From Thermoflexus sp. (GTDB taxonomy: Bacteria > Chloroflexota > Anaerolineae > Aggregatilineales > Aggregatilineaceae): a stretch of DNA of 64,000 nt. The translations under genes and the position numbers were made by a program. The stretch lies in NCBI GenBank assembly GCA_020724465.1, contig DYGX01000003.1, positions 213,473-277,472 of the forward strand, written 5' to 3'. The notes under the pieces are model-generated. The model did not search any database and was not told where the DNA came from. It worked only from the letters and a program-made list of their open reading frames with translations. Of this stretch, positions 26,413 through 34,524 are shown one piece after another (position 1 is the stretch's first letter; each line of letters opens with the position of its first letter).

Positions 26413-29016
26413 CTACTCGTCCTCGATCAAGCGCTTTAGTTCGTAGAGCTTGGTCAGGGCGTCCAGCGGCGTCATCTCGTCGATTTTCAGCGCCTTGAGC
26501 GCCTTGACGACCGGATCGGGATCGGTCTGGAAAAACGAAAGCTGGACCGTCCCCGGCGGTTTCTCGCGCTTCTCCAGCCGAAAATCGCTGCCCGCCGCCT
26601 CAAGCTCTGCCAGAATCTCGCTGGCGCGGTTGGTAACCGCTTTGGGCACGCCGGCAAGCTGCGCGACGTGGATGCCATAGGACCGGTTCGCGCCGCCGGG
26701 TATCAGCTTGTGCAGGAAGACCACCTCGTCGCCTTCTTCCGCCACAGCGACGTTGTAGTTCGCCACACCGGGCAGGATGTTCGCCAGCTCGGTCAGCTCG
26801 TGATAGTGGGTGGCGAACAGCGTGCGCGCGCCCAGGCGCGGGTTGTTGTGCAGATATTCCACCACCGCCCGCGCGATCGCCATGCCGTCATACGTGCTGG
26901 TCCCGCGCCCGACCTCGTCCAGAATCACCAGACTGCGGCGCGTGGCGTGGGTCAGGATCAGCGCCAGCTCGACCATCTCGACCATGAAGGTCGACTGCCC
27001 GGCGTGAATCTCGTCCTGGGCGCCGATGCGGGTGAAGATGCGGTCTGCCAGCCCGATGCGCGCCTCGCGCGCCGGGACGAAGCTGCCGATCTGCGCCATC
27101 AGCACGATCAGCGCCACCTGGCGGATGATCGTGCTCTTGCCCGCCATGTTCGGCCCGGTGATGATGTGAATCCGCTCGTGGGCGTCGAAGTGCGTGTCGT
27201 TGGGCACGAACCGCTCGCCAGTCAGCATCCGCTCCACCACCGGGTGCCGCCCGTCGCGGATGTCGAGCGCATCCTCATCGGTCAGCTCTGGGCGGACGTA
27301 GTTCTCGCGCGCGGCGACCTCGGCCAGCGAGGCGAACACGTCCAGATGCGCGATCGCGCGCGCCGTAGCGAGCAGCGCGCCGGACCGCGCCGCGACCCGT
27401 TCGCACACTTCACGGAACAGCCGCGCCTCGATCTCGAGAAGCTGTTCTTCGGCGTTGAGAATCAGCGCCTCGTATTCCTTGAGCTCCGGCGTGATATACC
27501 GTTCCGCGTTGACCAGCGTCTGCTTGCGGATATAGTCGTCCGGCACGCGTTCGGCGTTGGCCCGGCTGACCTCGATGTAATAGCCGAAGACCTTGTTGTA
27601 GCCGACCTTAAGCGACTTAATCCCCGTGCGCTCGCGCTCGACCTCTTCCAGGCCCGCCACCCACTCGCGCGCGCCGCGCGTAGCCTGTACCACGTGGTCC
27701 AGCTCCGGTGAATAGCCGGGCCGGATCACGCCCGTAACAGTGAGCGTGGCCGGGGGATCGTCGTTCAGCGCCCGCGCGATCAGCTCGCGCACGTCGTCGC
27801 AGGGGTCCAGCCTGTCGTAAAGCGGGGCCAGCGTCTCGGCTCCGGCGATCGCCTCGCGCAGTGCCGGGACGGCGCCCAGCCCCTCGGCCAGCGCCAGCAG
27901 GTCACGCGGACCGGCCCGGCCCACCAGCAGGCGGTTGGTCAGACGCTCCAGATCGCTCACCGGGCGCAGCGCCGCACGGACAGCCGCCCGCATCGCCGCC
28001 GAGGCATAGAGCGCCTCGACCGCGTCCAGGCGGCGCTCGAGCTGGGCGCGATCCAGCAGCGGCTGACCGATCCAGGTGCGCAGCAGGCGCCCGCCCATCG
28101 GCGTCACGGTGCGGTCCAGCACATCCAACAGCGAGCCGCGCTTGCCCCCCTCGCGGATCGTCTCGGTCAGCTCCAGGTTGCGGCGGGTGGCCGCGTCAAG
28201 CGTCATAAAACCGGACGTGGAATAGCTGCGCAGGGCGGCAAGCTGGCCGAGCGCGCCGCGCTGCGTTTCCTGCACGTAGACCAGGATCGCCCCGGCAGCC
28301 CGCACCGCCAGCGGCTTGTCCTGCAAGCCGAAGCCGTCCAGCGTGGCCGCCTGGAAGTGATCGAGCAGCGCCTGCCGGGCGAAGCTTTGCTCGAAGCGAT
28401 AATCGGGCAGCGGCGTCAGGTGCGCGCCGTCCGGCAGGCGCACGCCGCGCTCGGCCCAGCGCGCGGGCAGCAACACCTCGCGCGGCTCAAGACGCGCCAG
28501 TTCTTCGACCACGCCCATCGTTGCGGAATCGCCGATCAGCTCGGTAGCAGCGAACTCGCCCGTGCTGATGTCCACGTACGCCAGCCCGACCGCTGCCCAG
28601 CTCGCGCCCGAACTATCCGGCTCCGGCGCCAGCGCCATCAGGTAATTGTGGCGGTCGTCAGGCAGCATCCCCGGATCGATGACCGTCCCCGGCGTGACCA
28701 CCCGCGAGACCTCGCGCGGCGTCAGGCCGTTGACCGGCTCGCTGCCGACCTGCTCGACCACCGCGACGTGATAGCCTTTCTCGACCAGCTTCGCGATGTA
28801 GCCCTCGACGGCGTGATAGGGCACGCCGCACATCGGCACGCGCTCGCCCTTGGCCACGGGGCGGCCGGTCAGCACCAGATCCAGCTCGCGCGCGGCCACC
28901 TCGGCGTCCTGATCGAACATCTCATAGAAGTCCCCCAGGCGAAACATCACGATCGCATCGGGGAACTGCTTTTTGAAATCGAGGTACTGCTTGCGAGAGG
29001 GCGTCAGCTTCGCCAT
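26413..29016 (-). CDS. mutS: DNA mismatch repair protein MutS
   Basis: 867 residues, full length. The mismatch-reading Phe-x-Glu motif is in MFRLGDFYEMF near residue 36. The clamp and lever domains lie in the middle. The ABC-type ATPase has Walker A GPNMAGKST, LVILDEVGRGTSTYDG (Walker B and signature) and the ATHYHELT switch His. MutS recognises base mismatches and loops and recruits MutL; no mutL is in the window. The start at 29016 is the usual family N-terminus (LTPSRKQYLDFK), but no clear ribosome site precedes it. A MutS-like paralogue without the mismatch-reading domain is encoded at 47906. Confidence 0.97.
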   Translation of the reverse strand: MAKLTPSRKQYLDFKKQFPDAIVMFRLGDFYEMFDQDAEVAARELDLVLTGRPVAKGERVPMCGVPYHAVEGYIAKLVEKGYHVAVVEQVGSEPVNGLTPREVSRVVTPGTVIDPGMLPDDRHNYLMALAPEPDSSGASWAAVGLAYVDISTGEFAATELIGDSATMGVVEELARLEPREVLLPARWAERGVRLPDGAHLTPLPDYRFEQSFARQALLDHFQAATLDGFGLQDKPLAVRAAGAILVYVQETQRGALGQLAALRSYSTSGFMTLDAATRRNLELTETIREGGKRGSLLDVLDRTVTPMGGRLLRTWIGQPLLDRAQLERRLDAVEALYASAAMRAAVRAALRPVSDLERLTNRLLVGRAGPRDLLALAEGLGAVPALREAIAGAETLAPLYDRLDPCDDVRELIARALNDDPPATLTVTGVIRPGYSPELDHVVQATRGAREWVAGLEEVERERTGIKSLKVGYNKVFGYYIEVSRANAERVPDDYIRKQTLVNAERYITPELKEYEALILNAEEQLLEIEARLFREVCERVAARSGALLATARAIAHLDVFASLAEVAARENYVRPELTDEDALDIRDGRHPVVERMLTGERFVPNDTHFDAHERIHIITGPNMAGKSTIIRQVALIVLMAQIGSFVPAREARIGLADRIFTRIGAQDEIHAGQSTFMVEMVELALILTHATRRSLVILDEVGRGTSTYDGMAIARAVVEYLHNNPRLGARTLFATHYHELTELANILPGVANYNVAVAEEGDEVVFLHKLIPGGANRSYGIHVAQLAGVPKAVTNRASEILAELEAAGSDFRLEKREKPPGTVQLSFFQTDPDPVVKALKALKIDEMTPLDALTKLYELKRLIEDE

Positions 29017-29053
29017 GAGCTTTGTCTGTTCGGTCCTGTTCGGGGATCAACGC

Positions 29054-29059
29054 TATAAT
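29054..29059 (+). promoter_or_regulatory. -10 box in the mutS/ROK divergent region
   Basis: TATAAT lies about 150 bases before the ROK kinase ATG. The reverse strand reads TTATAG at the same place, so the box could also serve mutS. The ROK leader that follows can form a hairpin (CGCTGC 29092-29097 with GCAGCG 29102-29107). Confidence 0.45.
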
Positions 29060-29210
29060 GAGCGCACATCCGGCAGACGGGCGCTGCACGCGCAGCGGCC
29101 TGGTGCCGTGCGTTGTATTCTATCAGGGGGGCAGAACCCCGACAAACGCCCCCGCAAGCAGCCCGGCTGCGGTTCGCCGCGCAGCCGGTTCCAAGGGAGT
29201 TAGCCAAGCC

Positions 29211-30158
29211 ATGGATCAAGTGATCATCGGCGTCGATCTGGGCGGCACGCAGGTCCGCACCGCGCGCTTCAACCTGGCGCTCGACCTGCTGGAACGGTGG
29301 GCCGAGCCAACGCTGGCGCACGAAGGGCCACAGCGCGTCATCCCGCGCCTGCTCGACGCCATCGCCCGCGTGATGCCAGACGATCCGAGCTCGGTTATCG
29401 GCATCGGTGTGTCTGCGCCAGGGCCGATCAACCCGCGCACCGGCATGATCGTCTCGCCGCCCAACCTGCCGGGCTGGCACAATGTGCCGCTGCGCGCCAT
29501 CGTGCAGGATCGCTTCGGCTGCACCACGTACCTGGGCAACGACGCGAACGTCGCCGCCCTGGCAGAAGCCACCCGCGGCGCAGCGCGGGGGTACAGGCAT
29601 GTGATCTATGTGACCGTCAGCACCGGCATCGGCAGCGGCATCATCGACGAGGGGCGCCTGATCATCGGGGCGCAGGGCCTGGGCGCCGAAGCCGGGCACA
29701 TGATCCTGCTGGTGGGCGAGCGGATTTCCACGCTAGAGAAAGAGGCAGCCGGCCCCGCCATCGCGCGCAAGGCCATCGCCCGCCTGCAGGCTGGCGCGCG
29801 CTCGATCATCACCGAGCGCGTGGACGATCTGCAGCAGATCACCGCGAAGGTCATCGGCCAGGCCGCCGCCGAGGGCGATCTGTTCGCGATCGAGCAGATC
29901 GCCGAGGCGGGGCGGCTGGTTGGGCTGGGGCTGGTCACGCTGCTGCACCTGTTCAACCCTGAGGTGATCGTCGTCGGCGGCGGGGTCACAAAAACCGGCG
30001 ATCTGCTCTTTGAGCCGATGCGCGCCGCTGTGCGCGAGCATGTGCTTGACTCCGCCTATTGCGACGACGTGCCGATTATCCCCGCGGCGCTGGGAGACGA
30101 CGTGGCGCTCATCGGCGCTGCCGCACTTGTCACAACCCGCGGGGGCAGCTATCTTTAG
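29211..30158 (+). CDS. ROK-family sugar kinase lacking the zinc-binding loop
   Basis: 315 residues. ROK kinases phosphorylate glucose, fructose or N-acetyl sugars. The ATP phosphate motif is GVDLGGT (D9, T13), the catalytic base is D111 in GNDANVAALAE, and STGIGSGII and VVGGGVTKTGDLL are the other ATP-side motifs. Unlike most of the family, the conserved C-x-C-G-x-x-G-C-x-E zinc loop is missing: the chain goes from AEAGHMILLVGE straight to EKEAAGPAIARKA. Only the His of the zinc site (H163) remains. The ATG at 29211 is preceded by AAGGGAG 11 bases away; the longer open frame upstream has no domain content. Not a transcriptional repressor, since no helix-turn-helix is present. Confidence 0.88.
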   Translation: MDQVIIGVDLGGTQVRTARFNLALDLLERWAEPTLAHEGPQRVIPRLLDAIARVMPDDPSSVIGIGVSAPGPINPRTGMIVSPPNLPGWHNVPLRAIVQDRFGCTTYLGNDANVAALAEATRGAARGYRHVIYVTVSTGIGSGIIDEGRLIIGAQGLGAEAGHMILLVGERISTLEKEAAGPAIARKAIARLQAGARSIITERVDDLQQITAKVIGQAAAEGDLFAIEQIAEAGRLVGLGLVTLLHLFNPEVIVVGGGVTKTGDLLFEPMRAAVREHVLDSAYCDDVPIIPAALGDDVALIGAAALVTTRGGSYL

Positions 30159-30211
30159 GGACACGGATTGGCCGGGTTAGCAGGCGGCGAATGCTGTAAC
30201 GGAACGGTCGG

Positions 30212-30913
30212 ATGACTGCACACGCGACGATACTTGTCATTGACGACGACCTGGCCTTGCGCCAGCTTGTCGCCAGCACGCTCAAACAAGAGGGTTACCA
30301 GGTTCTGACCGCTGCCGACGGGCAAGAGGGTCTGCGCCAGATGTACCAGGGCCACCCGGATCTGCTCATCCTGGACATCATCATGCCGGCGATGGACGGC
30401 TGGACCGTCTGCCAGCGCGTGCGCGAGGTCAGCAACATCCCGATCATCATGCTCACCGCGCAAAGCGAGCCGGAAGAGATCGTCAAAGGGCTGGATCTGG
30501 GCGCGGACGATTATCTCGTCAAGCCGTTCGAGATGAGCGTCCTGCTGGCGCGCGTGCGCGCCAACCTGCGCCGCGCCGCCAGCGAGCCAACCGTGATGCG
30601 GGGGAACGTCGTCTACAGCGATGACTACCTGACCGTCAACTTCGACGAGCACCGCGTCACCGTGCGCGGTGAGCCGGTTCGCCTGACCCCCACCGAGTTC
30701 AACCTGCTGGCGCATCTGGTCGAGGCATCGCCGCGCATCGTGCCCTACCGCGAGCTGCTCGAACAGACGTGGGGGTTTGAATATATTGATGATATCGATT
30801 ACCTGCGCGTGTATATCTGGCACTTGCGGCGCAAGCTCGAGCCGAATCCCAAGGAGCCAACTTACATCATCAACGAGTTGGGCGTCGGCTACCGCTTCGA
30901 ACAACAGCACTAG
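30212..30913 (+). CDS. OmpR-family response regulator
   Basis: 233 residues. The receiver domain (1-120) has the acidic pocket DDD at 11-13, the phosphoacceptor D55 (LILDIIMP), the conserved T (MLTAQS) and K in LVKPFE. The C-terminal winged helix (about 130-230) contains LTPTEFNLL and the recognition region DIDYLRVYIWHLRRKLE. It would bind DNA as a dimer when phosphorylated. The kinase at 32824 is the likely partner but is separated from it by an aminotransferase gene. It begins 53 bases after the ROK kinase stop. Confidence 0.93.
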   Translation: MTAHATILVIDDDLALRQLVASTLKQEGYQVLTAADGQEGLRQMYQGHPDLLILDIIMPAMDGWTVCQRVREVSNIPIIMLTAQSEPEEIVKGLDLGADDYLVKPFEMSVLLARVRANLRRAASEPTVMRGNVVYSDDYLTVNFDEHRVTVRGEPVRLTPTEFNLLAHLVEASPRIVPYRELLEQTWGFEYIDDIDYLRVYIWHLRRKLEPNPKEPTYIINELGVGYRFEQQH

Positions 30914-30947
30914 CGTCCCTGCCCGAACCATCCCGGAGCGGGCACGG

Positions 30948-30977
30948 CTTGCTTTCCCGTTTTCCCGGCGGGATAAT
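30948..30977 (+). promoter_or_regulatory. Promoter of the aminotransferase gene
   Basis: TTGCTT (30948-30953) and GATAAT (30972-30977) with an 18-base spacer. They lie just after a weak hairpin (TGCCCG 30920-30925 with CGGGCA 30939-30944) that may end the response-regulator transcript. Confidence 0.55.
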
Positions 30978-31014
30978 TAATCTGCGCTGTTTTTCACAAG
31001 AGCGCGTCGTGCCC

Positions 31015-31056
31015 AAGACGTGTTTTTTGGTCAATCCGCTTGCCCTCTGGGCGAGC
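31015..31056 (+). promoter_or_regulatory. Structured leader of the aminotransferase mRNA
   Basis: The 115-base leader has an early segment ending in a six-T run (31023-31028), preceded by a short possible stem, then a stable hairpin (GCTTGCCC 31038-31045 with GGGCGAGC 31049-31056, loop TCT, one G-U pair). The order stem, T run, stem could act as an attenuator, but no known riboswitch consensus is recognised. Confidence 0.3.
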
Positions 31057-31098
31057 AGCAAAGGCAGTTTGACACTATCCATCCAGGAGATTCAACAC

Positions 31099-32436
31099 AT
31101 GACTACCGTCCAACGGGTTCTGCCCGGCCCTCGCGCCCAGGCTCTGATCGCGCGCGATGCCGCGGTCATTTCGCCGTCCTATACACGAGGTTACCCGCTG
31201 GTGATGGAGCGGGGCCAGGGTGCCCTGGTCTGGGATGTCGACGGCAACCAGTTCCTGGACTTCACCACGGGCATCGCGGTGACGGCGACAGGGCACACAC
31301 ACCCGGCCGTCGTCCAGGCAATCAAAGACCAGGCCGAGAAATTCATCCACATGTCCGGCACGGATTTCTACTACGCACCCCAGATCGAGATGGCCGAACG
31401 CCTGGCGTCGGTGGCACCGTTTGGGGACGACGAGGCGATGGTCTTCTTCTGCAACAGCGGCGCCGAAGCGATCGAGGCGGCGGCCAAGCTCGCGCGCTAC
31501 TACACCGAGCGCGGGCGCTTTATCGCCTTTCTGCGCGGCTTCCACGGGCGCACGATGGGCGCGCTGAGCTTTACGGCCAGCAAATATATCCAGCGCGAGG
31601 ACTTCTTCCCGCTCGTCCCCGGCATCACCCACGTCCCCTATCCCAACCCGTACCGCCCCCTGCTGAACGACGCGGGTTTCGCCGACTATGGCGAGCGCAT
31701 TGTGGACTACATCGAGAACGAGATCTTCCAGACCATCGTGCCTGCCAAAGAGGTCGCCGGCATCCTGGTCGAGCCGATCCAGGGCGAAGGGGGCTATGTC
31801 GTGCCGCCGGATGGCTTCCTGCCCGCGCTGCGGCGCCTATGCGACAAATACGACATTCTGCTCATCGTCGACGAAGTGCAGTCGGGCATGGGCCGCACCG
31901 GCAAGTGGTGGGCGGTCGATCACTGGGGCGTGCAGCCAGATATCGTCTGCTCCGCCAAGGGAATCGCCAGCGGGATGCCGCTGGGCGCGATGATCGCCCG
32001 CAAGAAGATCATGCGGACCTGGGCGCCCGGCGCGCACGCCAGCACCTTCGGCGGCAACCCGGTAAGCTGCGCGGCGGGCATCGCCACCTTCGACCTGCTC
32101 AAGAATGGGTTGATTGAGAACGCGGCGAAGATGGGCGAGTATATGATGGACAAGCTGCGCGCCATCCAGGACCGGCACCCCAGCATCGGCCAGGTGCGCG
32201 GCAAGGGGCTGATGATCGGCGTGGAGTTCGTCAAAGACCGCGAGACGCGCGCCTACGCGCAGGAGCTGCGCAACGCCGTGGTCGATTACGCCTTCACAGA
32301 GAGCCTGCTCATCCTCGGCTGCGGAACCAGCACCATCCGGCTCATCCCGCCGCTGAATGTCGACCAGGCGACCATCGACGAGGCCCTGTTGCTGCTGGAG
32401 CGCGCCATCGCCCGCGCCGAAGAAGACTATCTCTAG
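31099..32436 (+). CDS. Class III PLP aminotransferase (GABA/ornithine type)
   Basis: 445 residues. Fold-type I aminotransferase of subgroup II: GIAVTATGHTHPAVVQAI, F-F-C-N-S-G-A-E-A-I-E-A-A for the phosphate cup, R-G-F-H-G-R-T-M-G-A, LIVDEVQSGMGRTG holding the Asp that contacts the pyridine nitrogen, and CSAKGIASGMPLGA with the PLP lysine. HASTFGGNPVSCAA follows. The sequence is closest to the 4-aminobutyrate or acetylornithine group as annotated in Chloroflexota; the substrate cannot be decided by eye. GGAGA lies 12 bases before the ATG. It sits between a response regulator and a histidine kinase and has its own promoter, leader and terminator. Confidence 0.88.
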   Translation: MTTVQRVLPGPRAQALIARDAAVISPSYTRGYPLVMERGQGALVWDVDGNQFLDFTTGIAVTATGHTHPAVVQAIKDQAEKFIHMSGTDFYYAPQIEMAERLASVAPFGDDEAMVFFCNSGAEAIEAAAKLARYYTERGRFIAFLRGFHGRTMGALSFTASKYIQREDFFPLVPGITHVPYPNPYRPLLNDAGFADYGERIVDYIENEIFQTIVPAKEVAGILVEPIQGEGGYVVPPDGFLPALRRLCDKYDILLIVDEVQSGMGRTGKWWAVDHWGVQPDIVCSAKGIASGMPLGAMIARKKIMRTWAPGAHASTFGGNPVSCAAGIATFDLLKNGLIENAAKMGEYMMDKLRAIQDRHPSIGQVRGKGLMIGVEFVKDRETRAYAQELRNAVVDYAFTESLLILGCGTSTIRLIPPLNVDQATIDEALLLLERAIARAEEDYL

Positions 32437-32472
32437 CGGCTGCTCCGAACGTTGCAGACCGGAGCGTGAGGG

Positions 32473-32506
32473 AAACCCGGCGCGCGGCGCCGGGGCCGCC
32501 GGGTTT
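32473..32506 (+). terminator. Terminator of the aminotransferase gene
   Basis: A 9-bp stem (AAACCCGGC at 32473-32481 with GCCGGGTTT at 32498-32506); the loop itself is GC-rich. It lies 37 bases after the stop. Confidence 0.7.
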
Positions 32507-32564
32507 GCTCGGCCCGTGCTCAATCCGAGGTCAAGCGCGCAGGGAGTTGGGTGCGGGCATCATT

Positions 32565-32691
32565 CCCCTCACCCCAAACCCCTCTCCCTCTTGCGACTGC
32601 GTCGCGGGGCGAGGGGTTTTCGGTTGCCGCGTGCTCCCCCTTCTCTCCAGTCTATACAGCCTGCGAGGGAGAAGGGCCGGGGGTTGAGGGG
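32565..32691. repeat. Imperfect inverted repeat, dispersed-repeat-like (127 bp)
   Basis: In the 387-base gap before the histidine kinase, a C/T-rich left arm (32565-32590) matches the reverse complement of a G/A-rich right arm (32665-32691) over about 26 bases with a few mismatches. The middle holds a second C-rich/G-rich pair. Translated, the left arm gives LTPNPSPS, an oddly common conceptual peptide in genomes that carry this kind of dispersed repeat. No other copy occurs in this window. It has no coding capacity. Confidence 0.55.
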
Positions 32692-32811
32692 CGCGCTGGT
32701 GGATGTTCGGGCGCCCGGTGATGGGTGCTGTCGCATTAGAACTGCGCAAGAAATGCGCTAGAAGCGCGCAAGAACGCGCGCTGCTCCCTGCCGCAAGATC
32801 GCAAGCGCAGG

Positions 32812-32817
32812 TACAAT
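32812..32817 (+). promoter_or_regulatory. -10 box of the histidine kinase (leaderless)
   Basis: TACAAT is followed by only six bases (CATAGT) before the ATG at 32824, so transcription should begin at or next to the A of the start codon. No ribosome site is present, which agrees with a leaderless mRNA. Confidence 0.6.
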
Positions 32818-32823
32818 CATAGT

Positions 32824-34401
32824 ATGTTTCTTTTGCCTGACTACCGTGTTCGCCAGCGCGATTACCTGCTGAATATCAGCCGCGCGCTGACCTCGCGCCT
32901 CGATCTGGGCGAGGTCCTGCGCATGATTCTGCAGGCTGCCGCCTCGATGCTCTCCGGCGAGATCGGCTTGATCGCGCTGCGCGAGGGCGACACGTTCCGC
33001 GTGCGCGCCGTGATCGGCATTACGGCTGAGGACGCGCACCTCTTCGACGCCATCCTGCGCGATCTCTCGCCGACCGCCAAGGGCGAGCTTGACCTGGCCC
33101 CCACCTATACCCAGATGCGCAAGGTGGCGCGCAAGCTCGACTTTACGCTGCGCCAGGTCGTCGCCCTGCCGATGGTCATGGCGGGCGACATGCTCGGCAT
33201 CTTGTTTGTCTTCCGCGCCTATGCCGGCACGCCCACCGACAACGATTACCGCCTGCTGCAAAGCTTCGCCGATCAGGCGGCCATCGCCGTGCACAACGCG
33301 CGCATGTACGAGTTCGCCAACCAGGAACGCCAGCGCCTGGCCGCCATCCTCGATCACAGCGCGGACGGCATCATGATCCTGGATGCCGACCTCGTCGTCG
33401 AACGGTGGAACCGCGCCCTGAGCTGGATGACCGGCCTGCCGGCAGAACAGGCGCAGGGGCGCCCGCACGATGTCGTCATCCGCTGGAAGCGGCGCACGCT
33501 GGGGCCGGCGCTGAGCGAGGCCATCGCGGCAGGCTGGCCGGGTGAAGTCGACAGCGAAAGCCACGAAACGCTGTACGTCGAAGGCGACCTGGAGCGCGTG
33601 GACGGGACGGCAATCAGCGTCGGCATCACCTACGCCCCGCTGCGCCGGCCCAACGGGGCGCTGCAGAATGTGATCGCCAATGTGCGCGATATCACGCATT
33701 TCCGCGAGGCGGAAGAGCTGAAATCGACCTTCATCTCCGTCATCTCCCACGAACTGAAAACGCCCGTCGCGCTGATCAAGGGCTATGCCGACACGCTCCG
33801 CCGCGAAGACGCCAACTGGGACCGCACAACCATCCAGAACGGGCTGCGCGTCATCGAAGAGGAAGCCGACCGGCTGGGCGAGTTGATCGAGAACCTGCTG
33901 GCAGCGTCCAAGCTGCAGGCCGAGGGTATGCGCCTGGAGCTGGACGATGTGAACCTGGAAACACTGGTCAGGCAGTCCATCGAGCGCTTTCAGACGCAAA
34001 CCACCAAACACACGCTGCGCGCCGAGTTCCAGGATGATTTTCCGATCATCACGGGGGATCATGCCCGGCTGCGCCAGGTGATCGACAACCTGCTGAGCAA
34101 TGCGATCAAGTATTCGCCCAAGGGCGGCCAGATCACCGTGCGCGGCACGTACGATTCGAAATGGGTGCACATCGCCGTCAGCGATCAGGGCATCGGGCTG
34201 CCGCCGGATCAGCTCACCCGTGTCTTCGAGCGGTTCCACCGCGTCGAGAGCGCGCTGACCAGCAACACCCAGGGAACCGGCTTGGGCCTCTATCTGGCAC
34301 ATGCCGTCGTCACGGCGCACGGCGGGCGCATCTGGGCAGCCAACAATCCGGATGGCGGCGCGACGTTCCATTTCGTTCTGCCCCGGAATCTGGGAAGCTG
34401 A
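32824..34401 (+). CDS. Sensor histidine kinase (GAF-PAS-HisKA-HATPase)
   Basis: 525 residues, without membrane segments, so a cytoplasmic sensor. A GAF domain covers about 17-160 and a PAS domain 168-295 (AAILDHSADGIMILDADL). The HisKA phosphoacceptor is H309 in ISVISHELKTPVALIKGY. The ATPase domain has the N box D-N-L-L-S-N-A-I-K-Y-S-P, the G1 box DQGIGLP, the F box VFERFHR and the G2 box GTGLGLYLA. The signal sensed is unknown. The response regulator at 30212 is the nearest partner. The start codon is 6 bases from the -10 box. Confidence 0.93.
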   Translation: MFLLPDYRVRQRDYLLNISRALTSRLDLGEVLRMILQAAASMLSGEIGLIALREGDTFRVRAVIGITAEDAHLFDAILRDLSPTAKGELDLAPTYTQMRKVARKLDFTLRQVVALPMVMAGDMLGILFVFRAYAGTPTDNDYRLLQSFADQAAIAVHNARMYEFANQERQRLAAILDHSADGIMILDADLVVERWNRALSWMTGLPAEQAQGRPHDVVIRWKRRTLGPALSEAIAAGWPGEVDSESHETLYVEGDLERVDGTAISVGITYAPLRRPNGALQNVIANVRDITHFREAEELKSTFISVISHELKTPVALIKGYADTLRREDANWDRTTIQNGLRVIEEEADRLGELIENLLAASKLQAEGMRLELDDVNLETLVRQSIERFQTQTTKHTLRAEFQDDFPIITGDHARLRQVIDNLLSNAIKYSPKGGQITVRGTYDSKWVHIAVSDQGIGLPPDQLTRVFERFHRVESALTSNTQGTGLGLYLAHAVVTAHGGRIWAANNPDGGATFHFVLPRNLGS

Positions 34402-34524
34402 GTGCTGCCGTCTTGGTCAGCCGGGGTCGACGCGGCGGCGGCCCTGCGGTACACTTCCCGCGATCGTTTACCAGCAAGCCGAAACGGACGGCGCCGCATC
34501 TGGCGCTGACGAGGAGTTGTCTGC

